DNA from: Aquimarina amphilecti | GTDB lineage: Bacteria > Bacteroidota > Bacteroidia > Flavobacteriales > Flavobacteriaceae | Reading direction: 5' to 3' | NCBI RefSeq assembly: GCF_900109375.1 | Contig: NZ_FOAB01000003.1 | Span: 1 to 64,000, forward strand | DNA: 64,000 nt | Shown: piece by piece, positions 35,563-44,825 of the stretch | How the letters are laid out: each line of letters opens with the position of its first letter | Position numbering within the stretch: position 1 is the first letter of the stretch | The notes under the pieces: model-generated | Database searches by the model: none | What the model was told of the DNA's origin: nothing | The model's input: the letters and a program-made list of their open reading frames with translations, nothing else | Translations under genes and position numbers: made by a program

Positions 35563-36621
35563 ATGAAAGAAAAGGGGAGATTTCTTAAAAAATATAGAGG
35601 AAACGAATGCCTAAACTGTGGCGTACCTCTAGATATCATTGATCGTTACTGTCATAACTGCGGTCAGATTAACACTACCAAAAAACTCTCTTTTAAAGAT
35701 TTTTTTAATGAGTTTTTTGCCAGTATTTTTTCCTATGATTCTAGACTAAGACATACAATTATTGGCTTACTATTTCGACCAGGAATGATCTCTAAAGATT
35801 ATATAGAAGGAAGAAGAATTAAGTACGCTAACCCATTTAGATTTTACCTCAGTGTTTCGATATTGTTCTTTATTGTAAGTGGCTTATTCATAGATTTTGA
35901 TACTATTATTGATCAAAAGAATGATCAAAATAACGAACTACTAAGAGTAGATTTACCAAACCAAAAAAAGAAAAACACTGTAGAAATTAATGATTCTATA
36001 CCAGAATCAGATAATAATGAAGATGATGACTATGTTTATTTTAGTGAGAAACAACTAGACACCATGAATATGTTTACCGCAGTAAACAAACGCTGGAAAA
36101 CATATAAATCGCATTACAAAAAAACCGACCAATTATCAGCCAGCACAGCTTTGGACAGCTTAAAACATGCCAAAAATGGATATACCAAATATCTATACAG
36201 AAGAAGTATAAGAACAAAAAATCTTAACGAAAATCCAATGGAGCTTCTTAAGTTTGTTTTTAACAAATTACCATTTATAATATTTTTCTTTCTTCCATTT
36301 TTTGCCTTAACCATATGGATTATATACATAAGAAGACCTTTTAACTACATGGAACATCTCGTGTTCATTTTTCATACACAAACCATGTTTTTTATCCTTA
36401 TGGGAATCGCAATCTTGTTTGATCAAATCACCAAAAGCGAGGTAGCGTCCAGCATTGCAATGTTCATTTTTCTATTTTACCTTTACAAAGCAATGCGTAA
36501 TTTTTATCAACAAAGAAGAGCTAAAACTATTGTTAAATTTCTGTTAGTGAACATATTATTTTTTATCTTAGCAAGTGTAGGATCTTTAATCACGATCATA
36601 GGGTCAATGTTTATTTTTTAA
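35563..36621 (+). CDS. DUF3667 zinc-ribbon membrane protein
   Basis: A 352-residue protein with an N-terminal zinc ribbon: Cys16, Cys19, Cys30 and Cys33 (CLNCG then CHNCG). It continues with FKDFFNEFFASIFSYDSRLRHTI and GLLFRPGMISKDYIEGRRIKY, the DUF3667 signature. Membrane helices are at about 92-112, 240-258, 275-296, 303-315 and 330-350, and a long charged loop lies between. Function is unknown. It ends 1 bp before apaG. Confidence 0.85.
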   Translation: MKEKGRFLKKYRGNECLNCGVPLDIIDRYCHNCGQINTTKKLSFKDFFNEFFASIFSYDSRLRHTIIGLLFRPGMISKDYIEGRRIKYANPFRFYLSVSILFFIVSGLFIDFDTIIDQKNDQNNELLRVDLPNQKKKNTVEINDSIPESDNNEDDDYVYFSEKQLDTMNMFTAVNKRWKTYKSHYKKTDQLSASTALDSLKHAKNGYTKYLYRRSIRTKNLNENPMELLKFVFNKLPFIIFFFLPFFALTIWIIYIRRPFNYMEHLVFIFHTQTMFFILMGIAILFDQITKSEVASSIAMFIFLFYLYKAMRNFYQQRRAKTIVKFLLVNILFFILASVGSLITIIGSMFIF

Positions 36622-36622
36622 T

Positions 36623-37009
36623 ATGGTTGAACAAGTAACCAGAGGTATAAAAATTTCGGTGGACACCACCTTTGAGGGCACGTTCTTTAAGAACTACAAG
36701 ATCCACTTTGCCTTTGGATATCGTATCACTATAGAAAATCAAAGCAAAGATTCAGTACAACTCACCTCTCGCTTTTGGGAAATAAAGGATGCATTAAGTA
36801 ACACTGAAATTGTAGAAGGTGAAGGTGTAATCGGAAAAAAACCGGTTTTAAAACCAGGAGAATCCCACACATACAATAGCGGATGTCTTTTAAGCTCTCC
36901 ATTTGGCGCAATGAAAGGACATTACAACATGGTTAACTTTACTTCTACAAGAAAATTTAAAGTAATCATTCCAAGTTTTAAACTCAGCGCTCCTTTTGCA
37001 CTGAATTAA
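36623..37009 (+). CDS. apaG: ApaG-family protein
   Basis: A 128-residue ApaG (DUF525) protein, a small Ig-like fold (VTRGIKISVDTTFEG; FAFGYRITIENQSKDSVQLT; RFWEIKDALSNTEIVEGEGV; GVIGKKPVLKPGESHTYNSG). ApaG has been linked to Co2+/Mg2+ resistance genetically, but its biochemical role is not settled. It starts 1 bp after the DUF3667 gene and its last 26 bp overlap the 3' end of the convergent gene. Confidence 0.93.
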   Translation: MVEQVTRGIKISVDTTFEGTFFKNYKIHFAFGYRITIENQSKDSVQLTSRFWEIKDALSNTEIVEGEGVIGKKPVLKPGESHTYNSGCLLSSPFGAMKGHYNMVNFTSTRKFKVIIPSFKLSAPFALN

Positions 37010-37997
37010 GCCGTTTAACAAGATCAAACCTTACAACCTTTCCTTCCTGCTCTATATGACAATATTTACAATGAGAATCAAATACAAACCTATATTCTAA
37101 TTGATAATTAAATGTAGATTGAGCTCTAAATACCCCTCTAAAATCTTCTTCCCCATAATCAGTATATCTTCTGATTTCAAATAATGATGCTTCTGACGAT
37201 TCTCTTACAGTAAAATATGCACCGCTACCAATTCCAGAAAGAAAAGAAGCCTGCATTAAAAAAGCGGGTAACTTACTTTTCTCTTTTTGCACAAAATTTG
37301 GTGCCTTTTTATCAAAGTAATTGGTGAGATTTTCTACAAAAACAGAATTTGGATATTCAATCAAATTACCATCTTCCACTTGATAAATTTTATTTTCCAT
37401 AGACCCCTTCTCCACATTCCCCAAAGGACTTGGAGTAAACAATTTATTCCTTAACAAAGGTGTTCGTATCCTGGAATTATCTGTACTTTGTAGAATAGTA
37501 TCTGTAACTATTCTAGAACAATTACTACCTTCTTTCCTAAAGGTTGAATATGGAATACTTCCTTTATTCTGGATCTCTAAAACGTATTCTTTAGCTTTAT
37601 CATAATATATATAATCACATACAGAAGCTACTAATCTTCCACTTCCGTGCGTTTTCTCGGGATGCGCTTCTAACCACAAAAGAAACTGATCAACATTAAA
37701 CAACTTACCATCTTGTGTAAAAGTAGCCTTAAAAGGTATTTCCAGTTCCACATCAGTCTCTGCACTTCTTACCCTTCCTTTACCTGGTGGTGTTATATAT
37801 CTACCAAAATCATAATATTCCGCAACACCCGTTTCATTCTCAATTAGAACAAAAGCAGCGTGTCCAGCTTTAATGACTCCTCCTTTACCCAACCCAAAGA
37901 ATTGTAGCAAACTAGTAGATTTCTTTTCTTCGTCAGAAAAACGAACAAAAGTATCTGGAAAAGCTAGGGAAATTATTTTGCCCGTGTAATTCATCAC
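36984..37997 (-). CDS. DUF6695-like protein, probable permuted papain-fold enzyme
   Basis: A 337-residue cytosolic protein (no signal peptide). His46 in VIKAGHAAFVLIEN comes before Cys160 in EGSNCSRIVTDTIL. That His-before-Cys order is the pattern of circularly permuted NlpC/P60 or LRAT-like papain folds (thiol amidases or acyltransferases). The N-terminus TGKIISLAFPDTFVRFSDEE suggests the DUF6695 family. A hydrolase or transferase activity is inference from motif order only. The 3' end overlaps apaG by 26 bp. Confidence 0.75.
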   Translation of the reverse strand: MMNYTGKIISLAFPDTFVRFSDEEKKSTSLLQFFGLGKGGVIKAGHAAFVLIENETGVAEYYDFGRYITPPGKGRVRSAETDVELEIPFKATFTQDGKLFNVDQFLLWLEAHPEKTHGSGRLVASVCDYIYYDKAKEYVLEIQNKGSIPYSTFRKEGSNCSRIVTDTILQSTDNSRIRTPLLRNKLFTPSPLGNVEKGSMENKIYQVEDGNLIEYPNSVFVENLTNYFDKKAPNFVQKEKSKLPAFLMQASFLSGIGSGAYFTVRESSEASLFEIRRYTDYGEEDFRGVFRAQSTFNYQLEYRFVFDSHCKYCHIEQEGKVVRFDLVKRLNSVQKER

Positions 37998-38059
37998 ACG
38001 TTTAAAATTTTAATGTTATTATACTTATTTTCAAAATGTAAAACCGCACTAATCTTCAA

Positions 38060-38779
38060 TTAAGCTGTGATAGCTTCAAAAGTGACTACGTTTACCTCGG
38101 ACTTCTGAAGATCTTCATATCGCATAGTAAGTTCTTCCTCACTATTTTTAACAATTTGAGTGATACTTCTAGTCTTCAAAAAACCTCTGTCAATCTGAAG
38201 ATCCACATCCTTATCTCCAATACCCGCATTTTTATGAAAATCCAAGAGAGTATCTGATGTTAATTGATTTTCTTGTTCAAAAACCTGAAACCAATCTTTT
38301 CTCTTATTTTTCATTTCTGCAGAATATAATGTAGAGGAAGACCAAATATGAGTTTCTTTATCTAAAGTTTTAAAATGCTTTTGTTTCCCATCCCAAACTA
38401 ACTCAAAAAACTCTAACTCTGATTGCCAATTTGCTGCAACTATAGTAAAAGGTTCAATACCCTTATAATCATACCCTAAAATTGCATCTTGCAAATTATT
38501 TGCTCCCAATAAATCTTTCACTACTACACCTCTACTCTGTCGGTAAGACGTTAATCTTTCATGAATTTCAAAACCTCCGTTAAGAAGACAAATCATGGTA
38601 TTCTTATCACTAAGTCCAATCCAAGTTCCTCCTGCTACAGCATCTTTTGGAAACAGCATTCTAGTCTTATCAACTTGATAAAATTCAGGAACCAATGTTT
38701 TTCTGTTTACTGCCTCATCACGATTAGAGGTTAATATAAAACCATTTTCTTGGGTGGGGATCAACGTTACTGTACACAT
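38060..38779 (-). CDS. NRDE/TANGO2-family protein
   Basis: Matches the NRDE family: MCTVTLIPT start and LTSNRDEAVNR (NRDE motif). I place the start at 38779 and not at the longer ORF start 38830, because family members begin Met-Cys and the Cys is the Ntn-hydrolase-like residue. Also seen are GGTWIGLSDKNTMICLLNGG and WSSSTLYS. The 239-residue product is cytosolic. Human TANGO2 is linked to lipid and haem handling; the bacterial role is unknown. Confidence 0.88.
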   Translation of the reverse strand: MCTVTLIPTQENGFILTSNRDEAVNRKTLVPEFYQVDKTRMLFPKDAVAGGTWIGLSDKNTMICLLNGGFEIHERLTSYRQSRGVVVKDLLGANNLQDAILGYDYKGIEPFTIVAANWQSELEFFELVWDGKQKHFKTLDKETHIWSSSTLYSAEMKNKRKDWFQVFEQENQLTSDTLLDFHKNAGIGDKDVDLQIDRGFLKTRSITQIVKNSEEELTMRYEDLQKSEVNVVTFEAITA

Positions 38780-38879
38780 AGATTTCTGGGTCGGATAAAT
38801 TTTGCACAACTTACAAAAAAAAATACACACTATACATGTTTATAAAAGGTTAAAATAAACATTACCCTACATAATTTCC

Positions 38880-38887
38880 TATCTTTG
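38880..38887 (+). promoter_or_regulatory. -7 element for pruA
   Basis: TATCTTTG followed by CC is a perfect TAnnTTTG match, 54 bp before the pruA ATG. No clear TTG at the -33 position. Confidence 0.45.
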
Positions 38888-38940
38888 CCTCTTGAAGTAT
38901 TCTAACACATCTTACAAATTAAATTAAAATACACACAACT

Positions 38941-40569
38941 ATGGGAAAAGGTTTTTTTCAAGTTCCAACAGCAATAAATGAGCCTGTAAAGTCATATGCT
39001 CCAGGGACTCCCGAGAGAGAAGAAGTTCTGGCAACATATAAATCAATGTACAATTCATCCGTTGATGTTCCATTATATATAAATGGAGAAGAAATCAGAA
39101 CTGGTGACACAGGAACAATGTCACCTCCGCACGACCATAAACATTCATTAGGAACGTACCACAAAGCCGAACAACAACATATTCAAAAAGCTATAGACAC
39201 TGCACTGGAAGCTCGTGAAAAATGGGCAAACCTAGCCTGGGAACAACGTGCAGCTATATTCTTAAGAGCTGCTGAATTAATTGCTGGTCCATATAGAGCA
39301 AAGATTAATGCTGCAACTATGTTAGCACAATCTAAGAATATTTTTCAAGCTGAAATTGATGCAGCTTGTGAGTTCATTGATTTCTTACGTTTTAACGTAG
39401 AATTCATGACTCAAATCTACGAAGATCAACCTGATTCTACTTCTGGTGCATGGAATAGACTAGAATACAGGCCATTAGAAGGTTTTGTTTATGCTATCAC
39501 TCCATTTAATTTTACTGCAATTGCAGGAAACTTACCAGCAAGTGCTGCACTTATGGGTAACACAGTAGTCTGGAAACCTAGTGATAGTCAAATCTATTCT
39601 GCTAAGGTAATTGTAGATATTTTTAAAGAAGCGGGAGTTCCTGACGGAGTAATAAATGTCGTTTATGGAGACCCAGTAATGATTACCGATACTGTACTTG
39701 CTAGCCCTGATTTTGCCGGAATTCATTTTACAGGAAGCACACATGTATTTAAGGATATATGGGCAAAAATAGGAACAAACATTCACAACTATAAAACCTA
39801 TCCAAGAATAGTAGGAGAAACAGGTGGAAAAGATTTTATTGTTGCACACCCAAGTGCAAACGCAAAGCAAGTAGCTACAGGGATTGCTCGTGGAGCTTTT
39901 GAATTCCAAGGACAAAAATGTAGTGCTGCATCCAGAGCTTACATTCCTAAAAGCTTATGGGCAGATGTAGAAAAATTCTTAAAAGCTGATATTAAATCTT
40001 TCAAAATGGGATCACCTGAGGATATGGGTAATTTTATTACAGCAGTAATCCATGAAGGCTCTTTTGACAAGCTTGCAAAGTTTATTGATCAAGCTAAAGA
40101 AGATGATGGAGCTACAATTATTGCAGGTGGAGGATATGACAAATCCGAAGGATATTTTATCGAACCAACGGTTATTCTTGCAGAAGACCCTAAATACACT
40201 ACAATGTGTACAGAACTTTTCGGACCCGTTATCACTATATATGTTTATGATGATAATAAGTGGGAAGAAACATTAACTTTAGTAGACCAAACTAGTGAAT
40301 ATGCATTAACCGGGGCAATCTTTTCTACGGACAGATATGCTGCTGCCGAGGCCACAAAAGCATTACAAAATGCTGCTGGTAATTTTTACATAAACGACAA
40401 ACCAACTGGTGCAGTCGTAGGACAACAACCATTTGGTGGTGCTAGAGCATCTGGAACTAATGATAAAGCAGGATCTTACCTCAACTTATTACGTTGGGTA
40501 TCTCCTCGTACAATTAAAGAAACTTTTGTTACTCCTGCAGATTATAGATATCCTTTCTTAGGAGAATAA
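38941..40569 (+). CDS. pruA: L-glutamate gamma-semialdehyde dehydrogenase
   Basis: Oxidises glutamate semialdehyde (from proline via pyrroline-5-carboxylate) to glutamate with NAD+. A 542-residue aldehyde dehydrogenase with catalytic Cys327 (EFQGQKCSAASRAYIP) and general base Glu293 (VGETGGKDF). Other conserved segments are AITPFNFTAIAGNLPASAAL and FTGSTHVFKDIW. It is the stand-alone bacterial form, without the PutA proline-dehydrogenase domain. Confidence 0.96.
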   Translation: MGKGFFQVPTAINEPVKSYAPGTPEREEVLATYKSMYNSSVDVPLYINGEEIRTGDTGTMSPPHDHKHSLGTYHKAEQQHIQKAIDTALEAREKWANLAWEQRAAIFLRAAELIAGPYRAKINAATMLAQSKNIFQAEIDAACEFIDFLRFNVEFMTQIYEDQPDSTSGAWNRLEYRPLEGFVYAITPFNFTAIAGNLPASAALMGNTVVWKPSDSQIYSAKVIVDIFKEAGVPDGVINVVYGDPVMITDTVLASPDFAGIHFTGSTHVFKDIWAKIGTNIHNYKTYPRIVGETGGKDFIVAHPSANAKQVATGIARGAFEFQGQKCSAASRAYIPKSLWADVEKFLKADIKSFKMGSPEDMGNFITAVIHEGSFDKLAKFIDQAKEDDGATIIAGGGYDKSEGYFIEPTVILAEDPKYTTMCTELFGPVITIYVYDDNKWEETLTLVDQTSEYALTGAIFSTDRYAAAEATKALQNAAGNFYINDKPTGAVVGQQPFGGARASGTNDKAGSYLNLLRWVSPRTIKETFVTPADYRYPFLGE

Positions 40570-40575
40570 TCTCTA

Positions 40576-41038
40576 GTGAAGTACTTAACAAATAAACCGT
40601 ATATCATTTTTTGGAGTTTAATTCCAATTTTACTGATATACGGTTTTTCTTTTGGAAAAGACACTCTTGATATTAATATTCATGACACCTACTACCCTAT
40701 ATCCATAGTTTATATTTTCCAGTTTTTCTCTATCCTATTATTTGGACATGGCTTACTATATCTTATTTTTTTGCAAATTAAAAAAGAAGCATATTCCCGG
40801 ACTTACTTACATTCACATAATTGGAACAATTTCATGTATACTCATTTTCATGTTAGCTCTTTCTGTTCCTAGAACTATTTGGTTTTATCGAATAATTTCA
40901 GATAACCAAAACATTTGGAAAACAAATGAAAACCTACTCATAGTTCAATCAATTATCTTTTTCATTCTACTAATTATACAACCTATACCTATACTCAATC
41001 TAATTATTAGTGTTTCCAGAAAATCATGTAAAAATTGA
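40576..41038 (+). pseudogene. Frameshifted small membrane protein
   Basis: Two overlapping frames read as one protein if one base is removed from the A6 run at 40780-40785. The upper half starts at GTG 40576 (MKYLTNKPYIIFWSLIPILL, then DINIHDTYY), and the lower frame continues as KHIPGLTYIHIIGTISCILI to TAA at 41038. The joined product is about 154 residues with four hydrophobic segments. The HDTYY string resembles a cytochrome-oxidase-like HDTYF motif, but I would not assign it. Either a real pseudogene or a sequencing error in a homopolymer. Confidence 0.6.
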
Positions 41039-41076
41039 ACTTCTTTTTCTGAAGCTCTAAATTAGCAACTAAAACA

Positions 41077-41550
41077 ATGAATATTATGATCACACGAACA
41101 GCAACATTAGAAGATCTTCCGATACTATTAGATTTTGAACAAGGAATTATCGATGCAGAACGCCCAATGGATATTACACTTAAAACAAAAGAGAAAATAA
41201 GCTATTACGATCTTAGCGACTATATAAAATCTGATCATACTGAAGTAGTTATTGCTGAGGTTGGTGGAGAAATAGTTGGTAGTGGTTACGGGCAAATCCG
41301 AGATCGAAAAGATTACTTCAAACAAGATCGTATGGGGTATATTGGTTTTATGTTTGTAAAAGATGAATTTCGTGGACAAGGAATCAGTCAAAAAATAATT
41401 CGATTTATATCGGATTGGTTCACTTCCCAAAACATCACGGAAATACAACTAGATGTTTATGACCAAAACCCCTCTGCAATCAAAGCATATGAAAAAGCAG
41501 GTTTTGAGAAGTATCTTGTGCGTATGAGGATGAATGTAAAGAACACATAA
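41077..41550 (+). CDS. GNAT-family N-acetyltransferase
   Basis: A 157-residue acetyltransferase with acetyl-CoA-binding motif A at about 85-105 (MFVKDEFRGQGISQKIIRFI, with RGQGIS as the R/QxxGxA-like loop) and motif B DQNPSAIKAYEKAGFEKY. The acceptor is not predictable. The start could be ATG 41077 or the in-frame ATG 41086. Confidence 0.9.
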   Translation: MNIMITRTATLEDLPILLDFEQGIIDAERPMDITLKTKEKISYYDLSDYIKSDHTEVVIAEVGGEIVGSGYGQIRDRKDYFKQDRMGYIGFMFVKDEFRGQGISQKIIRFISDWFTSQNITEIQLDVYDQNPSAIKAYEKAGFEKYLVRMRMNVKNT

Positions 41551-41633
41551 CTACAAAAGAATACTAAGTTCATATATTTTTGTTTCCGAATTAATTTACG
41601 TTTCTTGTCTGTGATAGTACAACACGCAGCTCT

Positions 41634-42896
41634 ATGAACCAAAAAAAAATTCCATGGTATTTTCTTTTATTACTCATTTTAGCTGGCGAATCGGTCTTTA
41701 TTCTTCCTTTTGTTCTAGCTCGTGTATTTAGACCAACGGTATTAAATACATTTGGCTTAGACAACATTCAATTAGGATTATGTTTTTCTACCTATGGTTT
41801 TGTTGCTTTTCTATCCTATTTATTTGGAGGGCCAATAGCTGATAAATTTCCTCCCAGAAAATTAATAGCAGTAGCACTATGGATGACTGCTCTAGGAGGG
41901 TTACTTTATGCCTCCTTCCCTAGTTACACTGTATTAAAAATATTATATGGATATTGGGGATTCACTACTATTTTTTTATTCTGGGCTCCAATGATAAAAG
42001 CCACAAGAGTATGGGGCGGAGCTGCATCCCAAGGCAAAGCTTTTGGATTTTTAGATGGAGGAAGAGGGCTCGTCGGAGCTTTATTTGGTGCAATGGGTGT
42101 TTATATTTTTTCATTATTTATTACTTCTGAAATATCTGAAATCACTATTTCTGAAAGTAGAGCAGCCTTTAAACAAGTAATTCTAGTATCATCTGGTATA
42201 GTAACACTTGTAGGGGTCCTTGTCTGGTTTTTCATGAGACTAGACAAAAAAACAGAAAAGGAAATTATCATAGAAAAAATAACTTTTTCGCAAATAGCAG
42301 AAGTATTACGTTTGCCTTCTGTATGGTTATTAATGATCATAATTCTATGCGCATACGTTGCCTATAAAATCACAGATGTATTTTCTTTATTTGCCCAAGA
42401 TGTAATGTTATATGATCAAGTAGCATCTGCACAAGTAGGAACTTTCTTATTATTTATACGTCCGGTTATCGGAGTTATAATTGGAATATTAGCAGATCGT
42501 TCCAAAATAACTTTTTGGCTGGTTATTAGTTTTATTATTTCATTTTTTGGAGCATTATTATTTGCTCTTGGTATTATTTCTGATTCATCAACTTTATTAT
42601 TCTTTCTCTCAATATTAATTGTAGCCACAGGAGTATATGCGGCACGCTCCCTGTATTTTGCCGTCATGCAAAAAGGTCAAATCCCCTTAATACTCACAGG
42701 AACTGCTGTTGGACTTATCTCCTTAGTAGGCTACACTCCAGATATATTTGCAGGACCTGCAATAGGATACTTATTAGAAAAATCTCCTGGTGTAACAGGT
42801 CATCAACATGTATTTTGGATGCTAGCCTTATTTTCTCTTATAGGCTCTATAACATCCTTATACTACTATAAATTATACAAAAAGAAAATAACTTAA
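41634..42896 (+). CDS. Major facilitator superfamily transporter
   Basis: A 420-residue, 12-helix MFS protein. The cytosolic loop GGPIADKFPPRKLIAVALW is the MFS A-like signature between helices 2 and 3. FLDGGRGLVGALFGAMGVYI and GILADRSKITFWLVISF are in later helices. The substrate is unknown. It lies between a GNAT gene and convergent rsmG, not in an obvious operon. Confidence 0.9.
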   Translation: MNQKKIPWYFLLLLILAGESVFILPFVLARVFRPTVLNTFGLDNIQLGLCFSTYGFVAFLSYLFGGPIADKFPPRKLIAVALWMTALGGLLYASFPSYTVLKILYGYWGFTTIFLFWAPMIKATRVWGGAASQGKAFGFLDGGRGLVGALFGAMGVYIFSLFITSEISEITISESRAAFKQVILVSSGIVTLVGVLVWFFMRLDKKTEKEIIIEKITFSQIAEVLRLPSVWLLMIIILCAYVAYKITDVFSLFAQDVMLYDQVASAQVGTFLLFIRPVIGVIIGILADRSKITFWLVISFIISFFGALLFALGIISDSSTLLFFLSILIVATGVYAARSLYFAVMQKGQIPLILTGTAVGLISLVGYTPDIFAGPAIGYLLEKSPGVTGHQHVFWMLALFSLIGSITSLYYYKLYKKKIT

Positions 42897-42935
42897 AACA
42901 GAAGCTCTTAAGCATTGTAAATTATGTAAAATCAA

Positions 42936-43565
42936 CTACACTTTATATTTGATAGGAAGATGTACTACTTTTTTTGTTTCAAAAAAATCTTCTTTAAAAT
43001 AATCCTGTAAATTATATTGTGTTGCCCTAGTAAATAAGGCTAATTCATCTGTTAGATCCCCTCCTTTTAGATACAAAATACCATTGGATAACTCATGGAT
43101 TGATTTTTTAGCAACATTCTTCCGAACCCATTTCACAAAATCTGGCATATTAGTAACTGCTCTACTCACAATAAAATCAAAACGACCTTCAAAAGTTCCT
43201 GCTCTTCGCTGTTCCGCTTTTACGTTCGTTAAGCCTAGGGCACTCGCAACTTCATTTACAACACGTATTTTCTTAGCTATTACATCCACCAAATAAAATT
43301 CGGTTTCAGGAAACATTATCGCTAATGGTATTCCAGGAAATCCGCCACCGGTTCCAACATCCAACACTCTTGAGCCTTCTTTAAACTCCTGAATTTTAGC
43401 AATTCCCAAAGAATGTAGCACATGTCTTTCATATAAAAGATCAATATCCTTTCTGGAAATCACATTAATTTTAGCATTCCAATCTTTATACAACTCACCA
43501 AGTTTCGTGAACTTTTGTATTTGATCTTCTGTTAAATCCGGGAAATATGTAAGTAGAATATCCAT
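42936..43565 (-). CDS. rsmG: 16S rRNA (guanine-527-N7)-methyltransferase
   Basis: Methylates G527 of 16S rRNA using SAM. I start at the ATG 43565 (MDILLTYFPDLTEDQIQKF), not the longer frame at 43586, whose extra seven residues are unconserved in look. The product is 209 residues. Motifs are NAKINVISRKD, RHVLHSLGIAKI, DVGTGGGFPGIPLAIMFPE (SAM-binding) and FDFIVSRAVTNMPDFVKW. The length is normal for RsmG. Confidence 0.96.
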   Translation of the reverse strand: MDILLTYFPDLTEDQIQKFTKLGELYKDWNAKINVISRKDIDLLYERHVLHSLGIAKIQEFKEGSRVLDVGTGGGFPGIPLAIMFPETEFYLVDVIAKKIRVVNEVASALGLTNVKAEQRRAGTFEGRFDFIVSRAVTNMPDFVKWVRKNVAKKSIHELSNGILYLKGGDLTDELALFTRATQYNLQDYFKEDFFETKKVVHLPIKYKV

Positions 43566-43583
43566 GCAGCAAATTTTAGACAG

Positions 43584-43591
43584 CAAAAATA
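43584..43591 (-). promoter_or_regulatory. Candidate -7 element for rsmG
   Basis: TATTTTTG on the - strand fits TAnnTTTG, 18 bp before the chosen rsmG start. No -33 TTG at normal spacing. Confidence 0.35.
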
Positions 43592-43702
43592 CATGTTAAC
43601 TTGATATATTTTACTACTTTTTAAGAAGTTAAAAAAATATAAATACCTAACTTTACCGAATAATTTATGACTAATAACGTTTAGTTATAAACCCAAAAAC
43701 CC

Positions 43703-44803
43703 ATGACTACACCTAATGTAAGATTTAGCAGAGCGGATTCCGCAAAATTTTTCAGAACACTGAATAAACGTGTAAATGAATATTTCAAAGAAAATAATAT
43801 CAAGCGCACAGGTAACTGGAAATTGCACCTGAAAACTATTATAATGTTTTCTCTTTTCTTAACACCGTATTTTTTAATTCTTACACTGGACATTTCTCAA
43901 TGGTGGATGCTATTATTAACCATCATTATGGGAGTCGGCATGGCTGGGGTAGGAATGAATGTGATGCATGATGGAAATCATGGTTCTTATTCTTCTAAAA
44001 AATGGATCAATAAATTAATGGGGAGCAGCCTCTATATTTTAGCTGGAAATGTGTATAATTGGCAAGTACAACATAATGTTTTACACCATACCTACACAAA
44101 TATTCACGGTCACGATGAGGATATGGATGCTGGAAGAATTATTCGTTTTACTAAACATGCGGAATGGAAAAGGTTTCATAAATTCCAACATTACTATTCT
44201 GTATTCCTATACGGTTTATTAACTTTTAATTGGGCTATAACCACTGATTTTAAGCAAACTAGAAATTATTTAAAGCGTAAGCTTTCTTATGGAAAATTAC
44301 CAAGTCACTTAAAACAATGGAGTACAATTGTAGTCACCAAGATTATTTATGTGATGATCTGGATTGTAATCCCTATGTTAATTATGTCTATAGCGTGGTG
44401 GAAAATTTTAATAGGATTTTTCGTGATGCACTATGTAGCGGGTCTTATTTTAAGTATCGTATTTCAATTGGCACATATGGTAGAAGAAGCCCAAATGCCG
44501 TTGCCTGATACGACAGGTACTATGAAAAACACGTGGGCAATTCACCAGCTATTTACTACTGTGAATTTTTCAACAAAAAACAGAGTAATCAACTGGTTTA
44601 CCGGAGGATTAAATCATCAAGTGGAACACCACATTTTTCCACATATTAGCCATATTCATTATACCAAAATTTCTAAAATTGTAAAGCAAACTGCACAAGA
44701 ATTTAATTTACCATATAATGAATATAAAACCACTCGCAAGGCGATTATAGCTCATTTCAAACATTTAAAAGAAATGGGTATCAAACCCGCAATGCAGTCA
44801 TAA
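43703..44803 (+). CDS. Membrane fatty acid (acyl-CoA/lipid) desaturase
   Basis: A 366-residue di-iron desaturase. The three histidine boxes are HDGNH (89-93), HNVLHH (124-129) and HQVEHH (305-310). The Q-containing third box (HQVEHH) places it with the front-end or Delta-6-type and linoleoyl-CoA-type bacterial desaturases. Four membrane helices lie between (48-64, 68-86, 210-230, 236-258). It introduces a double bond into an acyl chain in the membrane. It is followed 22 bp later by an aminotransferase gene. Confidence 0.93.
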   Translation: MTTPNVRFSRADSAKFFRTLNKRVNEYFKENNIKRTGNWKLHLKTIIMFSLFLTPYFLILTLDISQWWMLLLTIIMGVGMAGVGMNVMHDGNHGSYSSKKWINKLMGSSLYILAGNVYNWQVQHNVLHHTYTNIHGHDEDMDAGRIIRFTKHAEWKRFHKFQHYYSVFLYGLLTFNWAITTDFKQTRNYLKRKLSYGKLPSHLKQWSTIVVTKIIYVMIWIVIPMLIMSIAWWKILIGFFVMHYVAGLILSIVFQLAHMVEEAQMPLPDTTGTMKNTWAIHQLFTTVNFSTKNRVINWFTGGLNHQVEHHIFPHISHIHYTKISKIVKQTAQEFNLPYNEYKTTRKAIIAHFKHLKEMGIKPAMQS

Positions 44804-44825
44804 CTTTTATTTACCAATTACCAAA

